Origin: Rhodopseudomonas julia | GTDB lineage: Bacteria > Pseudomonadota > Alphaproteobacteria > Rhizobiales > Afifellaceae | Length of the DNA stretch: 64,000 nucleotides | NCBI RefSeq assembly: GCF_030813515.1 | Contig: NZ_JAUSUK010000001.1 | Span: forward strand, 1,550,001-1,614,000 | Direction of reading: 5' to 3' | In this document: one piece after another, positions 54,926 through 63,988 of the stretch | Layout of the letters: each line of letters starts with the position of its first letter | How positions within the stretch are numbered: position 1 is the stretch's first letter | Notes under the pieces: model-generated | Seen by the model: only the letters and a program-made list of their open reading frames with translations | Told to the model about the DNA's origin: nothing | Database searches by the model: none | Program-made: the position numbers and the translations under genes

Positions 54926-55912
54926 TCAGGCGGCGCGCATGGCCGCGCGGGCCTCCCAGGCGAGCGCGTGTTCCAGGATCGTTTCGAGATGGGAGAAGCG
55001 CGGCTGCCAGGCGAGCGTCTTCAGGATGCGGCGCGGATCGGCGACGAGGCTGACGATATCGTCGGCCCGGCGGGCGCGGGCGCGCACATCGAGCACTTTT
55101 CCGGCGATCCTTTGCACCGCGTCGATCACTTCAAGCACGCTGTGGCCCTGGCCATAACCGCAATTGACGGTGAGGCTGTCGCCGCCGGCTCGGAGATAAG
55201 CGAGGGCGGCCAGATGCGCATCGGCGGCGTCGGCGACATGCACGTAATCGCGAATGCCGGTGCCGTCGGGCGTGTCGTAATCGGTGCCGAAGACGGGCAC
55301 GTATTCGCGCCGGCCGAGGGCCGCTTCGAGCACGATCTTGACGAGATCGGTGGCGCCGACGATCGCATGGCCGACACGGCCCGACGGGTCGGCGCCGGCG
55401 ATATGCCCTGTGCGCAGGCTGACGCTCTTGAGACCATAGGAAGCGCCGGCTTCAGCGAGCATGCGTTCCGCCGAAGCCTTGAAGACGGCATAGGGCGTCA
55501 GCGGCTCAAGTGGCGCGGTCTCCGTGACGGGGTTTTCGGCGGGGTGGCCGTAGACGGCCGTCGATGACGAGAGGACGATGTGTTCGACGCCGTTGGCGAC
55601 GGCGGCGGCGATCAATTCGCGCGTCTTGATCGAGTGGTTCAGATAATAGCCGAGCGGATCGGCGACCGAATCGGCGACGACGAGGGCGCCTGCGAGATGC
55701 AGGACGGCATCGACGCGGCGCGTGCGCATGAGATGGTTGAGGAGAAGGCGGTCGCCGACATCGCCGATGACGAGTTCGGCGCCGCGCGGCACGGCCCATT
55801 CATAGCCTGTGGAAAGGTTGTCGAGGACGACGACATTCTCGCCCTCGTCGCGAAGCGCGAGCACGAGCTGGCTGCCAAGATAACCGGCGCCTCCCGTTAC
55901 CAGAACGCTCAT
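54926..55912 (-). CDS. galE: UDP-glucose 4-epimerase
   Basis: NAD-dependent epimerase that interconverts UDP-glucose and UDP-galactose, 328 residues. VLVTGGAGYLGSQLVLALRDEG binds NAD, VLDNLSTGYEWAV follows beta-2, SSSTAVYGHP contains the catalytic Ser/Thr and PYAVFKASAERML the Tyr-x-x-x-Lys. IAGADPSGRVGHAI follows. The normally strict Tyr-Phe-Asn before this segment is Thr-Gly-His here, altering the residue that contacts the uridine in E. coli GalE. The gene diverges from galU across a 149-base region, consistent with a shared role in exopolysaccharide or LPS sugar supply. Confidence 0.9.
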   Translation of the reverse strand: MSVLVTGGAGYLGSQLVLALRDEGENVVVLDNLSTGYEWAVPRGAELVIGDVGDRLLLNHLMRTRRVDAVLHLAGALVVADSVADPLGYYLNHSIKTRELIAAAVANGVEHIVLSSSTAVYGHPAENPVTETAPLEPLTPYAVFKASAERMLAEAGASYGLKSVSLRTGHIAGADPSGRVGHAIVGATDLVKIVLEAALGRREYVPVFGTDYDTPDGTGIRDYVHVADAADAHLAALAYLRAGGDSLTVNCGYGQGHSVLEVIDAVQRIAGKVLDVRARARRADDIVSLVADPRRILKTLAWQPRFSHLETILEHALAWEARAAMRAA

Positions 55913-56061
55913 ACGCGCCCGTCCTCTCTCTTCCTGGCCTTCACTTTTTGCGGGCGTCGCCTAGGTTTTGAGCCTGCGCGCGCCGCCCCGACCCGCCTGG
56001 ACTCGTGCGGGAAGCTTACTCTAAACGGGTGTCGCGCTTGTCCGTACCCGAAGAGGTTCCC

Positions 56062-56958
56062 GTGGTTAACCGGATCAGAAAAGCCGTCCTGCCTGTCGCA
56101 GGCCTCGGCACACGATTTCTTCCCGCTACCAAAGCCGTGCCGAAGGAGATGCTGACGATCGTCGACCGGCCCGTGCTGCAATATGTGGTCGACGAGGCGA
56201 AGGCGGCCGGCATCGAGCATTTCGTCTTCGTCACCGGGCGCGGCAAGGGCGTCATCGAAGACCATTTCGACATCCAGCCGGAGCTCGAAGACACGTTGAA
56301 GGCGCGCGGCAAGACCGCCGAGCTCGACGTGTTGAAGGCCGAATTGCCGCCGGCGGGCGGCACGAGCTTTACCCGCCAGCAGGCGCCGCTCGGGCTCGGC
56401 CATGCGATCTGGTGCGCGCGCGAGATCGTCGGCGACGAGCCGTTTGCCGTGCTTCTGCCCGACATGCTGATGCGCTCCGAGCCCGGCTGTCTGGCGCAGA
56501 TGATGACGGCCTACGAAAAGCACGGCGGCAACGTCATCGCTCTCGAAGAGACGGTGCCGGAACAGGTGCACAAATACGGCATCGTGGCGCTCGGCGAGGA
56601 CGACGATGTCGGCGTCGAAATCACCGGCATGGTGGAGAAGCCGAAGAAGGAAGAGGCGCCCTCGACCTTCTACATTTCCGGCCGCTACATCCTGCAGCCG
56701 GAGATCTTCAAGCTTCTGGAGACGACGAAGCCCGGCGCCGGCGGCGAGATCCAGTTGACCGACGGCATGAAGGCCTTGTCCGAGAAGCAGCGTTTCACCG
56801 GCGTGCGCTTCCGCGGCGTGACCTTCGATTGCGGCGCCAAATCCGGATTCCTTGCCGCCAATGTCGCCTATGCGCTCGACCGCGAGGACATCGCGGACGA
56901 TTTCAAGGCGGAGCTGAAGAAGCTCGGCAAGGATTGGCTGAAGGGGCTCGTCGGCTAG
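56062..56958 (+). CDS. galU: UTP-glucose-1-phosphate uridylyltransferase
   Basis: Makes UDP-glucose from UTP and glucose-1-phosphate; 298 residues. [33 protein letters not shown] is the nucleotide-binding start, [11 protein letters not shown] and VLLPDMLM hold the conserved catalytic Asp region, and [13 protein letters not shown] and [15 protein letters not shown] bind sugar phosphate. I chose the GTG at 56062, which has AGAGG five to six bases upstream and gives the standard length; the frame is open upstream to 56005. Confidence 0.95.
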   Translation: MVNRIRKAVLPVAGLGTRFLPATKAVPKEMLTIVDRPVLQYVVDEAKAAGIEHFVFVTGRGKGVIEDHFDIQPELEDTLKARGKTAELDVLKAELPPAGGTSFTRQQAPLGLGHAIWCAREIVGDEPFAVLLPDMLMRSEPGCLAQMMTAYEKHGGNVIALEETVPEQVHKYGIVALGEDDDVGVEITGMVEKPKKEEAPSTFYISGRYILQPEIFKLLETTKPGAGGEIQLTDGMKALSEKQRFTGVRFRGVTFDCGAKSGFLAANVAYALDREDIADDFKAELKKLGKDWLKGLVG

Positions 56959-57149
56959 TTTGGCCGATCACGGCGGCATTGCCGCATAAGGGGGCCGTAT
57001 AAGGGGCACCGAAAGGTCGGAGGCGATTTCGTCTCTGACCTCGCGTCCCTCGTGCGCCGCTCACCAGGGCGGCGACCTCTCGCCCGCGGCGCTCGCAGGG
57101 CTCCTTCAAGCCTGAGGATGACGCAAGCGGCGGAGACCGGACGGGCGCG

Positions 57150-58046
57150 ATGCGCATTCCCAGAACCACGATGGAACAATGGGCCGTCCTGCAGGCCGTC
57201 GTCGAGAACGGCGGCTTCGCCCAGGCCGCGGAACGGCTCAACCGCAGCCAGTCCTCGGTCAGCTATGCCATCAGCCGCCTGCAGGAGCGCCTCGGCGTCG
57301 CGCTCTTTCAGATCGAAGGCCGCAAGGCCCGGCTGACACCGGCCGGACGCAGCCTGTTGGCGGAGGCCAATCCGCTCATCGACGATCTCACCCGGCTGGA
57401 GGATCGCGCACGGTCGCTCGGCACCGAGGAGAGCCAGTTGCGGCTTCGGGTGGACAGCATCTTTCCCCGTCAGAGGTTGTTCGGCGCGCTGCAGGTGTTT
57501 GCCGAGCACCATCCGCATGTGGAGGTGGCGCTGCGCGAGAGTGTGCGCGTGCCCGAGCCGGATCGGGCCTCCGACGATTTCGATCTCGCCATCTCGCTCT
57601 GGCAGCCGGGACGAGCCGACCAGCATCCGCTCATCGACATCCCGATGCTGGCCGTGGCCGACCCCGGGCATCCGCTGGTGCGCAGGTCGGGCGGTGCGAT
57701 CACGCCGGCGACGCTGGCGCGCCATCTGCGTGTGGCCATCAGCGGCGACGGTGCGGTGATGGCGAGCGAGGGGCTGTCGCCGTCTGATGGCCGCACCTGG
57801 GACGTGAACAGCCTGGAAGCCGGCGTGGAGGCAGTTCTCAGCGGTTTGTGCTGGGGCTGGCTGCCGGAACATCTCGTTGCCGCGCATCTGGCGGCCCGAC
57901 GCCTGGTGGAGCTCGATCTCGTCAGCGGCAGCCGGAGGGTCATCCCGCTCGCGCTGAGCTGGGCCGACGAGACGCGGGCCGGCAAGGCGGCCCTGGCACT
58001 GGGCCGCCTGTTGCTCGACGGACCGGATCAGGTCCGGCTGGCATAG
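57150..58046 (+). CDS. LysR family transcriptional regulator
   Basis: A 298-residue LysR-type regulator. The winged helix-turn-helix is at about residues 8-65 ([40 protein letters not shown]), and the effector-binding domain follows (about 90-290), with [25 protein letters not shown] and [11 protein letters not shown]. It converges on padC with an 18-19 base overlap of the 3' ends and lies downstream of galU. Target genes are not evident; control of padC is possible but the convergent orientation is unusual for LysR regulators. Confidence 0.9.
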   Translation: MRIPRTTMEQWAVLQAVVENGGFAQAAERLNRSQSSVSYAISRLQERLGVALFQIEGRKARLTPAGRSLLAEANPLIDDLTRLEDRARSLGTEESQLRLRVDSIFPRQRLFGALQVFAEHHPHVEVALRESVRVPEPDRASDDFDLAISLWQPGRADQHPLIDIPMLAVADPGHPLVRRSGGAITPATLARHLRVAISGDGAVMASEGLSPSDGRTWDVNSLEAGVEAVLSGLCWGWLPEHLVAAHLAARRLVELDLVSGSRRVIPLALSWADETRAGKAALALGRLLLDGPDQVRLA

Positions 58047-58543
58047 CCTTCGGGCAATTCCTCAGGCGCCACCGCGACGACGGTTTCGTCGTCGACCGCG
58101 CAGGTCTCCAGGAACGTCACTTTGGCGAATTCGTCGATGACGAGCTTAGGATAGGTCGGGCCGGCATCGCGGAAGGCGCGCATCTCGTCGAGATGCTCGT
58201 TCTGGAAGCACACCGTCTTCTTCGGATCGCGGGCGATCCATTGGGGGAAGAAGATGACGCCGTGCAGCTGGCGCTCGGCAAAGTTCACCGAGACGCTGAC
58301 GGAGGTGCCCGTCGGCTCGTCCCAGGACACCTTGAGCACGTCGTCGGAGAGACGCGCCAGATGCACCTTCTGATCGCGCACCCAGCGACCGCCGACCATG
58401 CCGCTGTGGATGCGGTAGTCGATGGTGTCGGCGTTCTTGATATACATCTCGTACTGCCAGCCATTGTCATAGGTGTAGATGAAATGGCGGCCGAGGAACG
58501 GCTTCAGTTCCTCGGGTCTGGTGGAGGCGTAATCTTCGCTCAT
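58028..58543 (-). CDS. padC: Phenolic acid decarboxylase
   Basis: Cofactor-free enzyme that decarboxylates ferulic, p-coumaric and caffeic acids to vinyl phenols, detoxifying plant-derived phenolics. It has 171 residues forming a lipocalin-like barrel. [18 protein letters not shown] contains the substrate-clamping Tyr-x-Tyr pair, [17 protein letters not shown] the catalytic Arg, and [13 protein letters not shown] the catalytic Glu. HGVIFFPQW is a family signature. The start at 58543 (MSEDYAST) fits the family length; no strong ribosome-binding site is visible. A perfect dyad lies about 80-95 bases upstream. Confidence 0.93.
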   Translation of the reverse strand: MSEDYASTRPEELKPFLGRHFIYTYDNGWQYEMYIKNADTIDYRIHSGMVGGRWVRDQKVHLARLSDDVLKVSWDEPTGTSVSVSVNFAERQLHGVIFFPQWIARDPKKTVCFQNEHLDEMRAFRDAGPTYPKLVIDEFAKVTFLETCAVDDETVVAVAPEELPEGYASRT

Positions 58544-58622
58544 AGCTGAAATCCCGTTGCTGTACGGGAGGGAGGTAGGTCCGTGAAATCCGAATAAAAA
58601 GTTCGAAATTCGCGGCGATATG

Positions 58623-58637
58623 ATCGGAAAATCCGAT
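58623..58637. promoter_or_regulatory. Inverted repeat upstream of padC
   Basis: ATCGGA and TCCGAT form a perfect 6-bp dyad with an AAA spacer, 80-95 bases upstream of the padC start. It is a candidate operator for a phenolic-acid-responsive regulator; the regulator is not identified. Confidence 0.35.
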
Positions 58638-58757
58638 GGGTCGAGTTTTGCTCGGACCTGGGACGGGATGGGCGCGGATGCGGGGCATGAAGGGGTGACG
58701 AGTTTCAAGCCGGGATTTTCTGGCGGCGCGGAAATCGGAGACACCCTACCCCTGGCG

Positions 58758-58776
58758 CCTCCCCGCAAGGGGGAGG
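58758..58776. repeat. GC-rich hairpin repeat
   Basis: CCTCCCC and GGGGAGG pair around GCAAG. Short CCTCCCCGCAAGGGGGAGG elements are common dispersed intergenic repeats in Hyphomicrobiales genomes, so this is probably one copy. Only one copy is seen in this window. Confidence 0.5.
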
Positions 58777-58875
58777 GGAAGAGGGCGTGTCATGAGCTTC
58801 TTCCGTCAATCCTTGGATTCTGATGCTAAATTCTGGCCCCGGAGTCTGGTGCGAGATTCTGGGGTGCCTCGGACC

Positions 58876-60465
58876 CTAGCGCTTCAGGCGGAGGCGGACG
58901 GAGACGGTGTTGGTTTCGACCGTCTCGCCCGGGTCGAGGATCTTGCGCTCATAGGTGTAGCGGCCGACGAGGGCGGCGTAGCGGTTGAGGTCGTAGACGA
59001 GGCCACCGAAAGCGGTCCAGGTCGTCTCCGTGAGATCGACGCCGTGGTAATCGCGGTAATCGAGGCCGAGGCCCGCCTCCGCGAAGAGATTGTGGCGCAT
59101 GCGCCGCTCAAGCGTCAGATCGGCGGAATGGATGACGGAGCCCGAGGCGCCCTCGATCGTCGTTCCCTCCGTCGTCGTGGCGAGGTCGAGGCGGACATTG
59201 GTGAGGCGGCGGGGCGACCATAAGAGCGCGGCCGTCGCGAGCGGCGCGTTGAGGTCTTCGAAGCGGGGATCGTCGTAGTTTTCGTGGCGATAGCCGATGC
59301 CGATCTCGCCGGCGAGCTTCGGCGACAGATTGACGATGACGCCGCCGGTCAATTCGCCCCAGCGGCTGTCGCGGCGATAGCCGGCCGAATCCGTGCTCTC
59401 GTCGTAGCGGGTGGTGCCGAGACGCGCCTCGACGAAAGGCTCAAGCGCCGGCGAGATGAGATAGCTCGCACGCCCGGTCAGGGCATAATCGTTGTTGTTG
59501 CGGTCTTCCTGGCTGATCGTGGCGCCGGAGGCCGTCGTCACGTCCTCATAGGTTTCGCGCTCGAAGGAGCCGCGCAACGACATGCCAAGACGGTTGAAGC
59601 GCTGGGTGACGCCGAGAGCGGCGTTGTAATTCTGTTCGGCCGGACGTTCGACGGCGGCCGACGGCGTGTCGGGATCGGTGAAGGATTCCAGCGTGTAGAG
59701 ATAGCCCGCCTCGACATTCACTTCCGTGTCGGAGCTGATGTCGTAGCGGCCGGTGAATTTCGCCTCCGCCTCGCGGTCGTCGTTGGCATGGTCGTCGTAG
59801 AAGCTCGCCGTACCGCGGAGATCGAGTTCGACGGCGTGACGGTCCCAGTCGGATTGCAGATTGAGGATCGGAGCGACGAGACCGCCCGCCTCCCAGGATT
59901 GCTGTTCGTCGCCGTCGGGATTGTCGGAGGCGATGACGCCCAGATCGAGCGTCGGGCGAAGGACGAAGGTGCCGACGTGCACGCCGACCTGTGCGTAGGG
60001 ATCTTCCGCCTCTTCCTCCTCCACGACGCGGCGGATGAGACGGCGGCCGTCGAGCTGCGGCTTGGGCGTGACACGGCGTTCGCGCGGTTCCGGCTGAGGC
60101 GGGGGCGGGGGCCCGGCGAGAGGAGGGCCGATCGGTTCATCCGCTTGCGGCCCGAAAGGTGGCGGGCCGATGGGGGCGTCGGGCGTGGGATAGGGCTGGC
60201 CGGGCGGCGGAGGCGGCGGTGCGGCTGTCGCCCTCTGCCCGGCCTCGTCGCCCGTGTCGCCGGCGTCTGCCTCTCCGTCTCCCGCTTCTCCGGTGTCCTG
60301 AAACAGCGCGTCTTCGTCGGCGGCATCGGTGCCGCGCAAGGTGAAGTCGACGGGGGCTGAGGTTTCCTGCGCGCGAACGGGGCCCGCCTGCACGGCGAGG
60401 AGTGCGGGAACCAGGACGCCGATCAGTGCGGCGGAAGCAATGATGGCCGGCAGGCGCACGCGCAT
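58876..60465 (-). CDS. Outer-membrane beta-barrel protein with proline-rich linker
   Basis: A 529-residue protein with a signal peptide (AIIASAALIGVLVPALLAVQA). An acidic stretch is followed by a proline-rich linker (residues about 80-130, with PPPPPPGQPYP). From about residue 165 alternating beta-strands run to the end (TLDLGVIASDNPDGDEQ, the BBP2/OMP_b-brl pattern), finishing VSVRLRLKR and not in the usual aromatic residue. The barrel family is common in Hyphomicrobiales and of unknown function; roles in capsule or exopolysaccharide secretion have been suggested for relatives. Confidence 0.75.
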   Translation of the reverse strand: MRVRLPAIIASAALIGVLVPALLAVQAGPVRAQETSAPVDFTLRGTDAADEDALFQDTGEAGDGEADAGDTGDEAGQRATAAPPPPPPGQPYPTPDAPIGPPPFGPQADEPIGPPLAGPPPPPQPEPRERRVTPKPQLDGRRLIRRVVEEEEAEDPYAQVGVHVGTFVLRPTLDLGVIASDNPDGDEQQSWEAGGLVAPILNLQSDWDRHAVELDLRGTASFYDDHANDDREAEAKFTGRYDISSDTEVNVEAGYLYTLESFTDPDTPSAAVERPAEQNYNAALGVTQRFNRLGMSLRGSFERETYEDVTTASGATISQEDRNNNDYALTGRASYLISPALEPFVEARLGTTRYDESTDSAGYRRDSRWGELTGGVIVNLSPKLAGEIGIGYRHENYDDPRFEDLNAPLATAALLWSPRRLTNVRLDLATTTEGTTIEGASGSVIHSADLTLERRMRHNLFAEAGLGLDYRDYHGVDLTETTWTAFGGLVYDLNRYAALVGRYTYERKILDPGETVETNTVSVRLRLKR

Positions 60466-60550
60466 AGGCTTTCCCGTCCCGCGACGCGCGGGACATGCCT
60501 GCCAAGCGGTAAACGCTTATAGTTAACGCAAGGTTTGCGGACGTTTCGGC

Positions 60551-61015
60551 CTAGTCGTGGCTGAGCGGGACTTCGGGTTCGACCAGCAAGAGCGCGCCGT
60601 CCGCGCCGACGATGCGGATGCGCGTGCCCGCCGGCGTATCGGGGCCGCTCACCCGCCAGACGCTGTCGTCGATGCGGATGCGGCCGGAGCCTTCCGCGAT
60701 CGGCTCGGTGAGCGTGAAGGTGCGGCCGTGGAGACGGGCGGTGCGCAGGTTGAGATGTGGATCGCTCGACGGCGCGTCGCGATAGCCGAAGAAGCGGCGG
60801 CCGGCGAGCGCGGCGACCACCGACAGAACGGCAAAGCCCAGGATCTGCAGCTGCCACGGCCAGGAGATGGTGACGGCGCTCACCCCGATGATGAGCGCGG
60901 CGACGCCGAACCACAGAAAGAAGAAGCCGGGCGCAAGAATTTCCACGCCGAGAAGGACGAGCCCGAGGATCCACCAGGTCCAGCCGCCGAGGCTTTCGAT
61001 CGCGCTGACGATCAT
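60551..61015 (-). CDS. NfeD family protein
   Basis: A 154-residue short NfeD (NfeD1b type) with three N-terminal helices (residues about 10-75: GWTWWILGLVLLGVEILAPGFFFLW) and a C-terminal OB-fold (about 85-150: GRTFTLTEPIAEGSGRIRIDDSVWRV). NfeD proteins pair with SPFH/stomatin-like proteins to organise membrane domains. Its ATG overlaps the QmcA-like gene stop by four bases (ATGA), confirming the pair. Confidence 0.9.
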   Translation of the reverse strand: MIVSAIESLGGWTWWILGLVLLGVEILAPGFFFLWFGVAALIIGVSAVTISWPWQLQILGFAVLSVVAALAGRRFFGYRDAPSSDPHLNLRTARLHGRTFTLTEPIAEGSGRIRIDDSVWRVSGPDTPAGTRIRIVGADGALLLVEPEVPLSHD

Positions 61016-62019
61016 GAGATGTCACCGGAAGGCTCGGGCCGCTGACCGGTGAAGGGCACGCTGCCGCCACTGCCGCTGCCCGCGCGCACCGGACGCTCGT
61101 CCTTGTCGGCAAAGGCCTCGCGGGCGATTTCGGTGATGCCGCCGAGCGCGCCGATGACGGCGGAGGCCTCGACCGGCATGAGAAGCGTCTTCTGGTTGGG
61201 CGAGGTGGCAAAGGCCTTGAGCGCGCCGATATATTCCTGCGCCACGAAGTAGTTGATCGCCTGCACGCCGCCCTTGGAGATGGCCTCCGAGACATAGGCC
61301 GTCGCCTTCGCCTCGGCCTCCGCCTCGCGCTCGCGGGCCTCCGCGTCGCGGAAGGCGGCCTCGCGGCGGCCCTCGGCCTCCAGGATCTGCGACTGCTTCT
61401 CGCCCTCGGCCTTCAGGATCGCCGATTCGCGCATGCCCTGGGCCGTCAAGATCGAGGCGCGCTTTTCCCGCTCCGCCATCATCTGACGGTTCATGGAATC
61501 GATGAGGTTGCGCGGCGGATCGATGTCCTTGATCTCGATGCGGGTGATTTTCACGCCCCAGGGGCCGGCGGCGGCATCGACCACTTTCAGAAGCTTGTCG
61601 TTGATCTCGTCGCGGTTCGAAAGGAGCTCATCGAGATCCATCGAGCCCATGACGGAGCGGATATTGGTCATCGTCAGATTGACGATGGCGTTCTCCAGGA
61701 AATTCACCTCGTAGGCGGCGCGCGGCGCATCCATGACCTGGAAGAAGGTGATGCCGTTCACCGTCACCGTGGCGTTGTCGCGGGTGATGACTTCCTGGCT
61801 CGGCACGTCGAGCACCGTCTCCATCATGTTCATCTTGGCGCCGACGCGGTCGATGAAGGGAACGATGATGTTGAGGCCGGGCGACAGCGTCTTGGTGTAA
61901 CGGCCGAAGCGCTCGATCGTGTAATTGTGGCCTTGCGGCACCGTCTTGACGCTCGCGAAGAGAACGAGCGCGATCAAGACGACAAGGGCGATGACGACGA
62001 TATCGAATCCACCGAGCAT
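61012..62019 (-). CDS. SPFH/Band 7 family protein (QmcA-like)
   Basis: A 335-residue membrane-anchored SPFH protein: one N-terminal helix (residues about 5-24), then the Band 7 domain (ASVKTVPQGHNYTIERFGRYTKTLSPGLN; DIDPPRNLIDSMNRQMMAEREKRA) and a long coiled coil rich in Ala, Glu and Arg (about 195-245). It forms large oligomers that organise membrane microdomains and may modulate FtsH-type proteolysis. Translationally coupled to nfeD. Confidence 0.92.
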   Translation of the reverse strand: MLGGFDIVVIALVVLIALVLFASVKTVPQGHNYTIERFGRYTKTLSPGLNIIVPFIDRVGAKMNMMETVLDVPSQEVITRDNATVTVNGITFFQVMDAPRAAYEVNFLENAIVNLTMTNIRSVMGSMDLDELLSNRDEINDKLLKVVDAAAGPWGVKITRIEIKDIDPPRNLIDSMNRQMMAEREKRASILTAQGMRESAILKAEGEKQSQILEAEGRREAAFRDAEAREREAEAEAKATAYVSEAISKGGVQAINYFVAQEYIGALKAFATSPNQKTLLMPVEASAVIGALGGITEIAREAFADKDERPVRAGSGSGGSVPFTGQRPEPSGDIS

Positions 62020-62137
62020 GGGTGTTACTTCTCCTTGGGCCTGCTGCGAGGCCGTCTTCCTCTACATGGGAATCGCGTGCCTTCAGCGCCAATCTTCGTG
62101 GGCAATCTTGCCGGCTAAGGGCGGTAGCAGATTTCCG

Positions 62138-62282
62138 TTAATCGAACACGACGGGGATGATCACATCGCCGAGCTGCGGCCGAACGCGCAGGTCGCGCTC
62201 TTCTGGCACGCCCTTCGATAGGGCGTGGGCAAGAAGATGGCTGCGATCCGGCTTGGAGATCGCGGCGGGGGCGCGGTGGTTC
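62138..62282 (-). pseudogene. Possible orphaned C-terminal coding fragment
   Basis: A frame without a start codon runs to a TAA at 62138 and encodes SKPDRSHLLAHALSKGVPEE and then DLRVRPQLGDVIIPVVFD. Codon choice is gene-like and the ending looks like a real protein tail, but I recognise no family. It directly follows the ParE-like toxin gene on the same strand. It could be the remnant of a gene interrupted by the toxin-antitoxin module, or chance. Confidence 0.3.
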
Positions 62283-62285
62283 AGC

Positions 62286-62594
62286 CTAGTCGGGCCACTT
62301 CTCCACCTGCCAGTCCCGCGACGTGTGGATGATGCGCAAGATCACGACACTTTCGAGGCCCGCTGTCTCCCGAAGCTCGTAGGCGATGACGTAAGGCAGA
62401 CGCGGAGCCGACTTCTCATAGGTTCCTGTCACGCGCCCGGGCCGGCCTGTCGCCATCTGCCCAAGGGCCTTGCCCGCGTCTTCAATCCGTTCGGCAACCC
62501 GCGTAGCGGCTTTCGGGTTATCTCTGGCGATGTGCCTGACCTGTACCTTTATATCGTCCAGCGCTTCGCGGGACCATGTGATCGGCCGTTTCAA
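62286..62594 (-). CDS. ParE/RelE-family toxin
   Basis: A 102-residue type II toxin of the ParE/RelE superfamily. ITWSREALDDIKVQVRHIARDNPKAATRVAERI is the two-helix start, GRPGRVTGTYEKSAPRLPYVIAYEL the central sheet, and VVILRIIHTSRDWQVEKWP the C-terminal strand with the conserved His-x-x-Arg-x-Trp. ParE members poison gyrase; RelE members cleave mRNA; the sequence favours ParE. The start is TTG, overlapping the antitoxin stop by four bases (TTGA). Confidence 0.9.
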   Translation of the reverse strand: MKRPITWSREALDDIKVQVRHIARDNPKAATRVAERIEDAGKALGQMATGRPGRVTGTYEKSAPRLPYVIAYELRETAGLESVVILRIIHTSRDWQVEKWPD

Positions 62595-62863
62595 GCCTTG
62601 CCCGTTTGCTTTTCGGCTTTGGCTTCCGCGATGACGGCGTAGATTTCCGCCATCGCCTCATCATGGGGGATCACGCGACCGGCCGCGGCGTCGGCCTGGC
62701 CGCGCTTGATGCCGTCGATGATTTCAAGCTCACGCTCGACATAGGCGGCGACCGCTTCGCCGGCGAGGAAGGACTTGCTCCGCTGTGTCTCGGTTGCAAT
62801 GCGCGTGAGCTTGTCTTTCACATCGGGGCGAACCCGAATCGTCATGGTGGTGCTGGCGGTCAT
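62591..62863 (-). CDS. Ribbon-helix-helix antitoxin (ParD/CopG-like)
   Basis: A 90-residue antitoxin. The N-terminal ribbon-helix-helix (TTMTIRVRPDVKDKLTRIATETQRSKSFLAGEAVAAYVERE) binds operator DNA, and the acidic C-terminal tail neutralises the toxin. It precedes the ParE-like gene and overlaps it by four bases. A GTGTACAC palindrome about 25 bases upstream of its start may be an autoregulatory operator. Confidence 0.9.
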   Translation of the reverse strand: MTASTTMTIRVRPDVKDKLTRIATETQRSKSFLAGEAVAAYVERELEIIDGIKRGQADAAAGRVIPHDEAMAEIYAVIAEAKAEKQTGKA

Positions 62864-62881
62864 GGATACGCCTATGTGCTA

Positions 62882-62899
62882 GGATGTGTACACGTTAAT
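62882..62899. promoter_or_regulatory. Possible ParD operator
   Basis: The 8-bp palindrome GTGTACAC lies within GGATGTGTACACGTTAA, about 25 bases upstream of the antitoxin start, and a similar half-site TATGTGC precedes it. Ribbon-helix-helix antitoxins commonly bind such sites at their own promoters. Position and symmetry are the only evidence. Confidence 0.35.
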
Positions 62900-62959
62900 A
62901 CGCCGACGCAGACGATGCCATCCCCTTTGGTGGCGACGTTCAACTCGGACGATAATTCC

Positions 62960-63988
62960 CTAAAGCCAGCCCTGCAATTCGCGCATCACGACCGTCTTGA
63001 TGACGTGCATGCCGTGTTTGGAATCGTTGAGGCAGGGGATGTGGCTGAAGTTTTCGCCGCCATGCTCCTCGAACGTCTCGCCGACGCCGATGGCGATCTC
63101 TTCGAGTGTCTCCAGACAGTCCGAGACGAAGCCCGGATTCATGATGGCGAGCGATTTCACGCCCTCGTTCGCAAGCCTGGCCGTCGTCTCGTCGGTGTAG
63201 GGCTGCAGCCATTCCTCCGGGCCGAAGCGCGACTGGAAGGTGGTGAGAAGCCGCTCTTTCGGCCAGCCGAGGCGTTCCGCCAGGAGCCGCGTCGTCTTGT
63301 GGCAATGGCAGTGATAGGGATCGCCCTTCTCGAAATAGGATTTCGGCAGGCCGTGATAGGAGGTGATGACGACCTCCGGCGTGAAGTCGAGCCCGGCGAT
63401 GTGCTCTTCGACCGACTGGGCGAGGGCGTCGATATAGGCCGGCTCGTCATGCCAGGGCGGCGCCGTGCGGATCGCCGGCTGCCAGCGCATCTCCTTCAAG
63501 GCATCGAAGGTCTTGTCGTTCACCGTCGCCGTCGTGGTGGCGCTGTATTGCGGATAGAGCGGAACGATCAGGACCTTCTCGCAGCCCTTTTCCTGCAGGG
63601 CGTTCAGCTTTTCGGCGATCGACGGATTGCCGTAGCGCATTGCCCAATCGACCTCGATGCGCTCCTCGGCGGCAAAATCGGCGGCAAGCTTTTCGCCCTG
63701 GCTGCGGGTGAAGGTGCGCAGGGGCGATTCATTGCGCTCCTTGTTCCAAATCGTGGCATAGGCCTCGCCGCTCTTTTGCGGGCGGGTCGACAGAACCATG
63801 CCGTTGAGGATCGGCCACCACAAAAGGCGGGGCGTTTCGATGACGCGGCGATCCGACAGGAATTCCTTCAGATAGCGGCGCATCGGCCAGTAATCGGTGC
63901 CGTCGGGCGTGCCGAGATTGACGAGCAGGACACCGATGCGCCCGGCGCGCACGGGCGGATGGTCCGACGGAAGGACCATCTCCTTCAT
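62960..63988 (-). CDS. hemH: Ferrochelatase
   Basis: Inserts Fe2+ into protoporphyrin IX at the last step of haem synthesis; 342 residues. GVLLVNLGTPDG is the start motif, MRYGNPSIAEKL and PLYPQYSATTTATV form the porphyrin pocket, ITSYHGLPKSYFEKGDPYHCHC contains the metal-site His and following His/Cys residues, and FQSRFGPEEWLQPYTDE is the second signature. Glu in FVSDCLETLEEI pairs with the His. The ATG at 63988 is 12 bases from the window edge; the gene is complete. Confidence 0.96.
   Translation of the reverse strand: MKEMVLPSDHPPVRAGRIGVLLVNLGTPDGTDYWPMRRYLKEFLSDRRVIETPRLLWWPILNGMVLSTRPQKSGEAYATIWNKERNESPLRTFTRSQGEKLAADFAAEERIEVDWAMRYGNPSIAEKLNALQEKGCEKVLIVPLYPQYSATTTATVNDKTFDALKEMRWQPAIRTAPPWHDEPAYIDALAQSVEEHIAGLDFTPEVVITSYHGLPKSYFEKGDPYHCHCHKTTRLLAERLGWPKERLLTTFQSRFGPEEWLQPYTDETTARLANEGVKSLAIMNPGFVSDCLETLEEIAIGVGETFEEHGGENFSHIPCLNDSKHGMHVIKTVVMRELQGWL

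Larger units (their letters stand above)
58544..58875. other. 332-base gap between padC and the beta-barrel gene
   Basis: No gene is seen. It holds the padC upstream region with the dyad ATCGGA-AAA-TCCGAT (58623-58637) and a GC-rich hairpin repeat at 58758-58776. Two related fragments, AAATTCTGGCCCCGG and AGATTCTGGGGTGCC, occur at about 58830-58867. Confidence 0.45.
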
